From: Arcobacter acticola
Lineage (GTDB): Bacteria > Campylobacterota > Campylobacteria > Campylobacterales > Arcobacteraceae
NCBI RefSeq assembly: GCF_013177675.1
Contig: NZ_CP042652.1
Coordinates: 1,116,001 to 1,180,000, forward strand
DNA: 64,000 bases
Reading direction: 5' to 3'
Below, piece after piece: positions 17,687 to 26,138 of this stretch. The position numbers and the translations under genes were made by a program. The notes under the pieces were generated by a model that did not search any database, had not been told where the DNA came from, and was given only the letters and a program-made list of their open reading frames with translations. Within the stretch, counting starts at the first letter, position 1; the number at the start of each line of letters is the position of its first letter.

Positions 17687-17840
17687 CTATCACAAGAAGT
17701 ATTAGTGGATAAATATGGATTAAATAGAACTTATATAAGCTTAGTTGAAAGAAACAAACGAAATAGAAGTTATCTTAGTTAAATTATGTGATGGTTTAAG
17801 TTTTAGAATGGTCTCTTTTTTTAACAATTTAAATGCCTAT
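17687..17840 (+). pseudogene. Frameshifted XRE-family HTH regulator remnant
   Basis: One frame (17687-17782) encodes LSQEVLVDKYGLNRTYISLV followed by ERNKRN, the core of a Cro/CI-type helix-turn-helix, then stops. The continuing homology (EVILVKLCDGLSF) is in the next frame from 17766, where a typical protein would read xPTLEVIVKLCDGL. The 5' end of the gene is missing. It is a clear relic of an XRE regulator beside the integrase, consistent with decay inside the island. Confidence 0.7.
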
Positions 17841-17968
17841 TTTTTCACTTCGTTTGACAGTTTCCAATCTACAAAATAAATTATTGAGAATTTTGAATGG
17901 TCTCTATAATGGAAGAAAAAAGTTTAGATTCTTCTTCCTTTTTTTGTTTTTATTCTACTTTCTTTATT

Positions 17969-19999
17969 TCATTCACCTTGAATAGTTTCTTTTATCCAAT
18001 ATAAATCTTTATTTATTTCACCATAATGTTCTTTAATAATTTGTTTTATATTTGTAAAATCTATGCCTTCATATGATATTGCATTCATTATCTCATAAGC
18101 TTTTTGTGGTTCAAGTCTTCCTAAATAATGTTTCGTAACTTTATTGCTTCCTTCATGCTCATGTCCCATAATTCTCAATTTATTTTCATGGGTATCATAT
18201 TTACTTCGGTTCTCTTCAAATAAAAAGTTTGAAAAGTTTTTTCTAAAACTTCTAAATTGAACATAGTTGTCTAGTAATCTTGAATTTCTATTTTCTCTTG
18301 TGTCACAAATTTCAGGGAATAATTTTTGTAAATTTCTTGAAAAAAATGTTCTTGCTGCAGAACCTCCTGTTCTACTAAAATCAAAGAGAGTTTCACAATC
18401 TCTATTATGTCTTATTTGAATGTAGTTTAATAGTCCTAAATCAATCATAAGATCTGTAATAGGTATATTTCTGTGAGCATTTTTATTTTTTAAGTGTTGG
18501 TATGGCTTATCTTGATTTAGAAAAATATAAAAATATTTTTTTCCATTTATCTCTTGAACTTTAATATCGTCCATAGCTATAAGTAATGCTTCTTCTTGTC
18601 TTGTTCCACAAAGTAGAGCAAAAATAAACAGATAAAAGTTTCTAGGTGAATTTATCAGTGTTTTCTTTAAATCTTTTGGTTTATATACAAAAGATATAAA
18701 TTGATTTATTTCTGATAGTGTAAATGCTCTTAATGTTGGATCTTCTTCACCTAATTCTTCTTTTATATTATTACTTGTATATTCACAGTTCATTATGCTT
18801 ATTAAATCTCTATCAAGTCCAATATTTTTATGATAAGTACATAAATAATTCCAAAATTGTTTTATATGATTTTCTATAAGAGCTAAAGTATTTGTAGCAT
18901 ATCTTGCTGAGTTTTGTTGTTTTCTTAGTTTTACAAGTTCAAAAATATTAAGATTCTCAAAGACTTTACTTTTTGTTGTTGCTGGTAAATTTATAAGAAT
19001 TTTTTCTAAATCAGCAAAGTTAGATTCTGTAAGTTCTTGAAGAGTTAGTGTTTTATAATTTCTTCCGTCACCTTGAAGAAAACTTTTAAATAATTTTAAA
19101 GATCTCCTATATGCTTTCTCTTTCTTTTGAGTAACTTTTTTAAATGACAAAAATTTATCTATTAAGCTATCAATACATAAAGAAGTATTTAAAATATCTT
19201 CTTCTTTTAATGAATTTATGATCATATCAAAAATTTCATGGTTTGATTGATTTATTTTAGTTGATATTGGAAGAGTTCTTTTACTTTTTATAAACTCAAT
19301 ATAATTTGCTTTTGGTTCATTTCTTTTAATGATTTCAATTACTTCATAATAGGCATTGGTAATCTTTTCTTGAATACTTTTATTTAGATCTATTATAAGA
19401 GAAGAGAATTGTTCAATGTTGTTTGCTATATAGATTTTTATGTCATTTTCAAGAATAGTTTTTTCTGTTTCAATAAGCATGGTATAAAATGAAATCATTT
19501 GACTAGGTTTAATAGTTAATAATTGTTCTTTTGTAATATTACTTCTTTTTAATATCTCATGTCCAATTTCAAAAATTTCTTCTTGTTTTGGATTTTGAAG
19601 ATTATTAAAATTTAAAATCCTTTTATAAGTAATTGCAAGTGTTTGAAATTTGTTGTTAAAAGGATTTGTTTCAATTAATCTATTTTGCTTTTTTATATCA
19701 ACATTTTCAAAATTTTCTTTTTTATAAATATCAAATATTTCATAGAGGTATTCTATAAGATTTTCAACTGAAAGTTTAGACCTCGTGTGTGACAATAATA
19801 GATTTAGTCTTTCATTAATAAAGTTTGAAAGTTGTGTGAGTTGTAATTTGTTATTTTCTATCAAAAAATAGTATGTACCACTTAGTCTTCTTAGGGACAT
19901 TCTAAAGTTAAAATATTGATTATTATCCTTTAGATATTTAGGGTGAATTAGCTTTCTAAAATAGAAAGTACCTTTTGTATAATAGTAATATTTACTCAT
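17969..19999 (-). CDS. Tyrosine recombinase / phage-type integrase (large)
   Basis: 676 aa, longer than the ~400 aa of most phage integrases because of an extended N-terminal part (about 1-280) with arm-type and helical segments. The catalytic domain occupies about 440-650: LCGTRQEEALLI holds the first Arg, RSFRKNFSNFL is box II with Arg kept but the usual His position apparently Arg, MGHEHEG holds the second His, and HYLG the nucleophile Tyr. It should integrate or excise the surrounding island. It points toward the lipoproteins; its start faces the IS1380 element. Confidence 0.9.
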   Translation of the reverse strand: MSKYYYYTKGTFYFRKLIHPKYLKDNNQYFNFRMSLRRLSGTYYFLIENNKLQLTQLSNFINERLNLLLSHTRSKLSVENLIEYLYEIFDIYKKENFENVDIKKQNRLIETNPFNNKFQTLAITYKRILNFNNLQNPKQEEIFEIGHEILKRSNITKEQLLTIKPSQMISFYTMLIETEKTILENDIKIYIANNIEQFSSLIIDLNKSIQEKITNAYYEVIEIIKRNEPKANYIEFIKSKRTLPISTKINQSNHEIFDMIINSLKEEDILNTSLCIDSLIDKFLSFKKVTQKKEKAYRRSLKLFKSFLQGDGRNYKTLTLQELTESNFADLEKILINLPATTKSKVFENLNIFELVKLRKQQNSARYATNTLALIENHIKQFWNYLCTYHKNIGLDRDLISIMNCEYTSNNIKEELGEEDPTLRAFTLSEINQFISFVYKPKDLKKTLINSPRNFYLFIFALLCGTRQEEALLIAMDDIKVQEINGKKYFYIFLNQDKPYQHLKNKNAHRNIPITDLMIDLGLLNYIQIRHNRDCETLFDFSRTGGSAARTFFSRNLQKLFPEICDTRENRNSRLLDNYVQFRSFRKNFSNFLFEENRSKYDTHENKLRIMGHEHEGSNKVTKHYLGRLEPQKAYEIMNAISYEGIDFTNIKQIIKEHYGEINKDLYWIKETIQGE

Positions 20000-20240
20000 T
20001 TTTATTCCTTTTTAGTGGAATAAGAATTTGTTTGAAAATGTATCGTACTTATGATACAAAATTTGATTAAATTAGAAAATAGACCTGTTTATATAAAAAC
20101 ATTTGAAGCTGTAAGCCCTATATATAGGGGCTTAGAAGAGCAAATTAATAGACATGTTTTGTAAGTCTATTAGTGCCATAAATAGTGTAGTTCCTATGAT
20201 TGTATATTAGTATTTAGTCTAACATACAATCACTTAAATA
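20000..20240. other. Spacer between integrase and IS1380 element
   Basis: It holds a possible 37-codon ORF (20051-20164) divergent from the integrase and an inverted repeat TAATAGAC/GTCTATTA with an 11-bp centre at 20146-20172. The latter has the shape of a recombinase core site, but no second copy was found near 10.3 kb. Confidence 0.4.
20051..20164 (+). CDS. Possible 37-aa protein divergent from integrase
   Basis: Complete ATG-to-stop frame encoding a 37-residue peptide beginning MIQNLIKLENRPVYIK. Position beside and divergent from an integrase would suit an excisionase-type protein, but the peptide is short, has no HTH and has no clear ribosome-binding site. Unrecognised; it may be a chance frame or a fragment. 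Confidence 0.25.
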   Translation: MIQNLIKLENRPVYIKTFEAVSPIYRGLEEQINRHVL

Positions 20241-20463
20241 TTGAGCCCAAATAAATCCATAGTACAATTTCTGCTCTTTACTTGTAAAAAAATATCAATT
20301 TTTTCAGAATAAAAATACTAAATTAGGCTATAAAATTATACTTCACATTTTTTGACTCCAATTTTAATGAGATATTGGTACTTTTTGCGAGATTTACAGT
20401 TTTTCAGGCGATAGTATCCTGTTGTTATTTTATTGAAAAATAGGATTTCTAAGTTTTTAGCTG

Positions 20464-21768
20464 TCATTGTAAGCTCTCTTCATAAGCTCTGTATCTGATG
20501 TTTTGTAACAATTCTTTAAACTGTTCATTAACTTTTAGAGTTATCTCTCTGGCATGTGAAACTACTTTACCTGCGATATTATAAAGCTTGTATCTGATTG
20601 TTTTTACTGTATGTTTTTGCATATTAGAGTCTAAAATCTGTTTGAATAGTAAAAACAGATTATATGCTAAAGTACCAATGGCAAAGTAAAAGGCATTTGC
20701 TTGTGTGTTGGATGTTGGAAGATAACTCATATTAAAGCCATTCTTTAACTCTTTAATCTTGTTCTCACTTGTTTCACCACGTTGACGATGAAGTTTAATA
20801 ATCTCTTCAGAGCTTAAATCATTATCATTTGTAGCAATACAGTAATAAATCTCATCTTGATATTGCATCATCACTTCATCCGATATATACTCCTCCATTG
20901 TCGGAAGAATCGGTGTTATATCTTTTTTAATTACTATCATCCGAAAAGCATTATCTGTATCTTGCATTGTATGTGTAAACTCTGAAACTTTCTCTCTTTT
21001 GGAAAAAAATTGCCATGTATCATCTTTAATATCTTTGATTGAATCAAATACATTCTTGTTCTTTTTAGCTGTTACAGTAAAAAGAATATTTTCTTTATCG
21101 CAGTGGTTAAAAATAGCAGCTTGATACGAAGCACTATCAGCACGAAACCTATCAAACTTTACTCCGATTGGAAGTTGTCCTTGGCACTGCTTGATAAACT
21201 CTAAGTTTTTGCTTGCAGGTGCCTCATTACCCTCTTTGAAATCAACATCAATTACATATCCGCCATTAATATGTCCAACCATAGGCATATAACCAGGTGC
21301 ATTTTTATAAGACCACTTTGCAGTATTTTTATGTGCTTCAATAAATGTAGCATCTATGTCTAAGATAAGCTCTTCACTTTTGATACTTTTTAGAAATCTT
21401 TTTAAGAACTGTTTGTTGATCTTTCTTATTCCATCTTCCCCGATAGTCTTATGCTTATGAAGATATTTTGTGAACGCTGATGCTGTTGGAATATTATCCA
21501 TTTTTAGAAGTGTTGAGAGTGCTGTATCTAATCGTATCTCTTTAATATCATCAAGAACTCTACCCCCACTGTGAAGCATTAGAATCAATGGATAAATAAA
21601 TTCAAACGGAGTATATCCGTTTGGATGTTTAGCTAAAGGAAGGTTTGTATTGCAAAGACTCTCAAGGTTTATACCTTTGAGATACTCCCCAAATATTGCT
21701 ACACCTGTTCTAGGAGTTAATTTTTCGTTTGTGGATTGTAGTTTGAAATTTAAGATAGTCTGTGCCAT
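20464..21768 (-). CDS. IS1380-family transposase
   Basis: 434 aa, intact. LDIDATFIEAHKNTAKWSYK (about 140-160) carries the first catalytic Asp, FRADSASYQ the second, and LHRQRGETSENKIKELKNGF the Glu within the YREK-like region. These are the hallmark blocks of IS1380 transposases. A GGAT-containing site (CAGGATTAGATT) precedes ATG 21768. Between the element end and the start codon lies a strong hairpin that probably blocks incoming transcription. It is read in the same direction as the upstream FecR gene. Confidence 0.95.
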   Translation of the reverse strand: MAQTILNFKLQSTNEKLTPRTGVAIFGEYLKGINLESLCNTNLPLAKHPNGYTPFEFIYPLILMLHSGGRVLDDIKEIRLDTALSTLLKMDNIPTASAFTKYLHKHKTIGEDGIRKINKQFLKRFLKSIKSEELILDIDATFIEAHKNTAKWSYKNAPGYMPMVGHINGGYVIDVDFKEGNEAPASKNLEFIKQCQGQLPIGVKFDRFRADSASYQAAIFNHCDKENILFTVTAKKNKNVFDSIKDIKDDTWQFFSKREKVSEFTHTMQDTDNAFRMIVIKKDITPILPTMEEYISDEVMMQYQDEIYYCIATNDNDLSSEEIIKLHRQRGETSENKIKELKNGFNMSYLPTSNTQANAFYFAIGTLAYNLFLLFKQILDSNMQKHTVKTIRYKLYNIAGKVVSHAREITLKVNEQFKELLQNIRYRAYEESLQ

Positions 21769-21786
21769 AATCTAATCCTGAGTTAG

Positions 21787-21830
21787 AAAAAGTTACACCC
21801 AGTAGGTGAAAGTTTTAGGTGTAACTTTTT
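21787..21830. terminator. Leader hairpin inside IS1380 element
   Basis: A perfect 13-bp inverted repeat AAAAAGTTACACC/GGTGTAACTTTTT with an 18-nt loop, ending in a T run on both strands. It lies between the IS end and the transposase start, where it can stop transcription arriving from outside. Confidence 0.7.
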
Positions 21831-21902
21831 CGCTTTAAAGTACCTAATTATAGAGCAAGTCGGCTTGTTGTCTAATTTAGTATGGAATTATTAGGGTTGA
21901 GC

Positions 21903-24335
21903 TTATTGTTTTGTCGTGTCGAAACTTCCATTTATTTGGACATTATCAGATGATTGCATAATTACTTTACCTTGGGCTATATCTGCCTCGCTTCCATAAA
22001 ATGTTCCAGAGTTCTGACCTCCTATAGTAGTTCCTGTTGGAGAAATATCAAAGGTAGAATTTGATTTATTTATATCTCCATCAAAAGTTAAAGTTCTTGA
22101 TGTTCCATCTCCCACATCTTTTAAGTTAATTGCTCCATTTGATATTTGATTGCTTGCTGAACCAAAATCTACGTCCATTGATATTGATGTATTAGTTGGA
22201 ATTTGAACTTTTTCACTATTTATATTTAATAAATATTGTTTTCCTGAATCATAAGCATAATTATTAAAGTTTCCTTTATATGTTGCAATTGAATTATTGT
22301 TATCAAAATATGATTCAGGTGTTATATCATCTATTGTAATAAATTCTTCATCTTCAAAGCTTTCTTTATTTGCTTCGAATTCACCTTTAATTTGAATACT
22401 ATTAGCTGATTTTAAATCAACTTCTCCTTTCATGGCTTGGGCTTCATCTCCATATAAATAAGCTGATCCATCTCCTGTTGTGCCGTTAGTTCCATTTATT
22501 TCTAATTCACCTTTTTTAGCATTTTTAATATTTCCATTAAATTCAAAAGTAGTATCATAATAAGCTAAAGGAGTATTTGTTACTTTGATTTTACCATTTG
22601 AAATTTGATCTTTTGAAGCACCAAAATCTATATCCATTGAGATTGTTGTACTTTGCGGTATTTTTATAGGTATATATGCTTTTTTTAGGTATTGATTTTC
22701 AGAGTCATATTCAGCATTATTAAAATTACCTGTATATTTTGCCACTGAATTATTATTTTCAATATAAGTTTCAGGGGTTATTTGAAAAAGACTTACAGTT
22801 TTTGTTAATAGTTCTTCAAGAGCTACTTGCTCAGCGGCAATTCTTGCGGCTTCTGCATCAGCTGCTGCTTGTGCTGCTGTTGCTTGTTCAGCAGCAATTC
22901 TTGCGGCTTCTGCATCAGCTGCTGCTTGAATAGCAGCTTCATCTGCAGCTATTTGAGCTGCAGCAGCTTGAGCTGCCGCTAAATCAGCTGCCGCTTTTTC
23001 TTCTGCTGTTTGAGCAGCAGCTTGAGCAGCTGCAGCATCATTTAATGCTTGTTGTGCAGCTGCTTGCTCTGCTGCAATTCTTGTTGCTTCAGCATCGGCA
23101 GCCGCTTGTGCTGCTGCTGCTTCTTCAGCTGCAGTTTTTGCATCCGCTGCATCCGCTGCTGCTTGAGCTATAATTGCATTCGCTGCTGCTTGAGCTGCAA
23201 TTTTTTCTTGAGCTGCTAATTGTGCTGCAGCATCAGCAGCTGCATCGGCAGTAGCTTGAGCAGCTTGAGCTGCATCAGCAGCAGCTTGTTCGGCCGCAGT
23301 GTCAGCCGCTGCTTGGGCTGCTTGCTCCGCTGCAATTCTTGCGGCTTCTGCGTCAGCCGCTGCTTGGGTCGCTTGCTCCGCTGCAATTCTTGCTGCTTCC
23401 GCATCTGCCGCTGCTTGGGTCGCTTGCTCCGCTGCAATTCTTGCTGCTTCCGCATCTGCCGCTGCTTGGGCTGCTTGCTCCGCTGCAATTCTTGCTTGTT
23501 CCGCGTCAGCCGCAGCCTGAGTTACAATTTTTGCTGCTGCGTCAGCTGCTGCTTGATCTGATGATTCTGTTTCAGTTGCTGCAATTTTTGCTGTTTGATT
23601 ATCATTGTTATTTGATTCATTTGTTGTGGTAGTTTGTGCTACTTCACTTTGATTAGTATTTATAGTTGTATCCTCTGTTGTCTCAGAAGAATTTGAAATA
23701 GTATCTGTAGCTAGATTATTTTGAATAGTTATGGTGTTATTAATTATTTTCAAATCATTTGGTTTGATTTTTTTTACATCAATTTTTGTATTAGTAGAAT
23801 CAAGAGATACAAATTCTCCTGAATTTACAAAAGAGCTTTCTTTTGATGTTAGATTAGTAACTAAAATTTTACCTTCTGTACAAAAAATTTGTTCATTATC
23901 TTTTGAGAGATTCATAACAATTTGAGTTCCTCTAATTCCTATTGAAGCACTTTTTGTTTCTAAGTTAAATTTTTCTGGAGCTAATTTACCAATTTTTCCT
24001 GTAATGGTTCTGAATGTTCCTTTGAACATATCAAATTTTGCTTCGAATTTTTGATTTTTCTCATCATAAAGATAGTCATTTACTTGAAAAGAAGAATTTT
24101 CACCAATAGAAATAATAGTTTCATCCTTAAAAAGTAATTGAACTTTTGTATTATCCTTAGTAATAATTACATCTTGTTTTTCAATAATTGAATTTCCATC
24201 TAGTTTTATAGTTGTATCATTACGAACGATTGATGCGTCACCTTTTAATGCTACAACCTTTGCAACATTAGCAAAAAGTGAAGAAGTAAATAGTAATAAA
24301 GTTATTAATATAAATTTTTTAATTGAAGTAGCCAT
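21903..24335 (-). CDS. FecR-domain protein with Ala-rich helical repeats and duplicated C-terminal domain
   Basis: 810 aa, exported (signal peptide ending LFTSSLFANV). Residues about 25-190 are a FecR domain (VVALKGDASIV, IGENSSFQV, FKGTFRTITGKIGKL, SASIGIRGTQ). After a Thr/Asn-rich linker, about 255-510 is a long Ala/Glu/Gln-rich helix built from 17-residue repeats (AARIAAEQATQAAADAE). The C-terminus has two related beta-rich units, each containing ISMD(I/V)DFG and QISNG. The FecR domain binds in the periplasm or carries signals; the TolA-like helix may span it. A paralogue without the helix is at 27443. It follows the decayed barrel gene by 24 bp. Confidence 0.88.
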   Translation of the reverse strand: MATSIKKFILITLLLFTSSLFANVAKVVALKGDASIVRNDTTIKLDGNSIIEKQDVIITKDNTKVQLLFKDETIISIGENSSFQVNDYLYDEKNQKFEAKFDMFKGTFRTITGKIGKLAPEKFNLETKSASIGIRGTQIVMNLSKDNEQIFCTEGKILVTNLTSKESSFVNSGEFVSLDSTNTKIDVKKIKPNDLKIINNTITIQNNLATDTISNSSETTEDTTINTNQSEVAQTTTTNESNNNDNQTAKIAATETESSDQAAADAAAKIVTQAAADAEQARIAAEQAAQAAADAEAARIAAEQATQAAADAEAARIAAEQATQAAADAEAARIAAEQAAQAAADTAAEQAAADAAQAAQATADAAADAAAQLAAQEKIAAQAAANAIIAQAAADAADAKTAAEEAAAAQAAADAEATRIAAEQAAAQQALNDAAAAQAAAQTAEEKAAADLAAAQAAAAQIAADEAAIQAAADAEAARIAAEQATAAQAAADAEAARIAAEQVALEELLTKTVSLFQITPETYIENNNSVAKYTGNFNNAEYDSENQYLKKAYIPIKIPQSTTISMDIDFGASKDQISNGKIKVTNTPLAYYDTTFEFNGNIKNAKKGELEINGTNGTTGDGSAYLYGDEAQAMKGEVDLKSANSIQIKGEFEANKESFEDEEFITIDDITPESYFDNNNSIATYKGNFNNYAYDSGKQYLLNINSEKVQIPTNTSISMDVDFGSASNQISNGAINLKDVGDGTSRTLTFDGDINKSNSTFDISPTGTTIGGQNSGTFYGSEADIAQGKVIMQSSDNVQINGSFDTTKQ
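23308..23511. repeat. Four tandem 51-bp repeats in FecR-protein gene
   Basis: Near-identical units start at 23308, 23359, 23410 and 23461 (each opening GCTGCTTGGG). They encode 17-residue Ala-rich helical units on the minus strand, and more degenerate copies extend on both sides (about 22840-23560). The stretch is far more GC-rich than its surroundings and throws long false ORFs in other frames. Repeat number could vary between strains. Confidence 0.9.
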
Positions 24336-24359
24336 AAATAGTTCCTTTATAAGATTATT

Positions 24360-25990
24360 TTACCAAGAAAAAGCTTTTAAGTATTTTAAACTAATTATTT
24401 TTTCATCATAAACATAAGCATCTTGATTTGAATTATTTTTATAATAAGATGTACTAATATTTAAAATACTTGTTTTATCAAAATCATGCATTAATGAAAG
24501 ATCAATTAAATGACTTTCATCTTTTCTTTTTGAATTAAAAAAAAGATTTGAATATTTGTATTTACTATAATCTAATTGATAATTTAGATTTATTTTATTA
24601 TTTTCAGTGATCTTATAAAAAAGATTTATTCCATTTCCTATTGTATATTTATCTATATCAGTTCTTAAATCATTTATGCTCATGTTTTTGTATATATTTG
24701 TATAGTAATTCATATTTTCAAATAAATTTATTTTTGTAAAAAACTGAATTTTTTCAAAATTTTTGTCTTCATCTATATTTTTATCATATATGATTTTTTG
24801 ATACTTTACATAAGTATTTATATCTTTTGTAGAAAATTTTGGAGAAATAGAATACGCAGAAAAATCTTCTTTATTTCCTCTATTTATCTTATCAGCTGAT
24901 AATTCTAATGAATACATATGTTTACTGTTTGCATCAAAATAATCTAAAGAAGGTTGATATGAAAAAACAGTTATATTTTGATCTTTTTCATTTAAAAAAC
25001 TTTTATTATAAGCAAGAATAGTATTTTGAATTCTTACAGGTTGTTTTTTAAATAGTTAAAAAAACTTAAATTTAACATTTCTGAGTGGGCACTATCGGCT
25101 ATTGGTTTTTCACCTTGGACTAAAATATCATTAAGCCCAGGTAATCTGTATTCAGATGAGTTTAAACCATTGTTCACATTTGAACTTCTACTAAGACCAA
25201 GCATAACTTTTGCAACAACTTTTTTCTTTTCATCTTTTTTATTTAAAATATTTAGATATTTTTTTATTTCTTCTTTTGTTTCTATTGTTATTTCTGATTC
25301 TAGAAGTTTTTCAAACTCTTTTTTTGATTCTTCATTTTGTTTTAATTTATATAATATTCTTGCATAATCATATCTTGCTTGGTTAAAATCTGGTTTTTGT
25401 ATTAAAACTCTTTCAAAAGCTGCAGTTGCCTCATCATATTTTTCTAAGTTAAAGGCACTTTTCCCAAGAAAATAGTTTATATTTATATTGTAATTATTTT
25501 CTAGAAATAGTTCATAGAACATATCATATGCTTTTTGATATTGTTTTGTGTTGTACATGGTTGCTGCAGTAATATATTTGTTTGAATCTTCTATTGAATG
25601 TGAATATTCTTCTAAATAGTTTTCTTCTTCTTTTGGTTTATTTTCTTTTACTTTTACAATATCATATGTTGGTTCAAGGTCATATCTTTTTATATAACTA
25701 TTTTTATATGTTGTTTGTGTTGATAAAATATTTTGTAGTTCTTTTGCTTTTTCTATATTTTCTATATTTCTAATTATTACACTAAAATTAGGTTTTTCAT
25801 GGGTTCTTATAAGTAAATCTTCATTTGGAAATATTTTTTCTAACTCAAAATAATATTTCTTTGCAACATCAGTATATTTTGTTGAAGAGATATATAAAGT
25901 GTATGTTTGTGCATTTAAACAAACTGTTAATAAAAGTAGAATAGTAAATTTAATAATCGTAATAACCTTGTAAATAATGAATTATTGACC
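24360..25990 (-). pseudogene. Decayed SPOR-like/TPR/outer-membrane barrel protein gene
   Basis: Pieces in order: a signal peptide (IIKFTILLLLTV) in one frame, then a SPOR-like region plus TPR segment in a second frame (open 25948 to 25034), then a beta-barrel part in a third (to the stop at 24360, ending YLKAFSW). The signal joins the rest only if one T is restored near 25922, and the barrel only if one A is restored in the A6 run at 25044-25049. No ATG, GTG or TTG precedes the signal; an ATT takes its place. The TPR/barrel part parallels the intact protein at 26139. It is followed by the FecR gene at 21903, mirroring the intact pair. Confidence 0.8.
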
Positions 25991-26112
25991 ATTATAACTA
26001 AAAGAAGTTAAAATAATTATTTTTTACCATTTATAAATATTATAATATTTCTTAAGAATATCATTTAATTACATTTATACAGATAATACTTTTATTTAAA
26101 TTAATATTATTA

Positions 26113-26118
26113 TATAAT
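26113..26118 (+). promoter_or_regulatory. -10 promoter element
   Basis: TATAAT 21 bp upstream of the GTG start of the barrel gene, in the very AT-rich divergent spacer. No clear -35 is visible, as is common for this bacterial group. Confidence 0.4.
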
Positions 26119-26138
26119 AATGTAAACGAGGAGAGTAA

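Larger units (their letters stand above)
20246..21896 (-). mobile_element. IS1380-family insertion sequence, complete
   Basis: 1651 bp. Terminal inverted repeats begin CCCAAATAAATCCATAGTA on the left and CCCTAATAATTCCATACTA on the right (16 of 19 matching). A 5-bp target duplication TTGAG lies on each side (20241-20245 and 21897-21901). The size, terminal CC and 5-bp duplication fit IS1380 elements. The insertion lies one base beyond the FecR-protein stop codon. Confidence 0.93.

Noticed and set aside
10262-20190. CCATAAATAG and ATAGGGGCTT shared between ~10.27 kb and ~20.1 kb as attL/attR
   Set aside because: Only ~10 bp match, in different contexts, in very AT-rich DNA; no tRNA end is involved.
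23308-23511. Regularly spaced repeats as a CRISPR array
   Set aside because: The units are contiguous with no spacers and keep the reading frame of the FecR protein.
23216-23632. Several long frames on both strands within the Ala-rich repeat (Leu-, Ser/Cys- or Lys/Gln-rich products)
   Set aside because: They are shadows of a low-complexity 51-bp repeat read in other frames; the FecR-protein frame alone has a signal peptide and domains on both sides.
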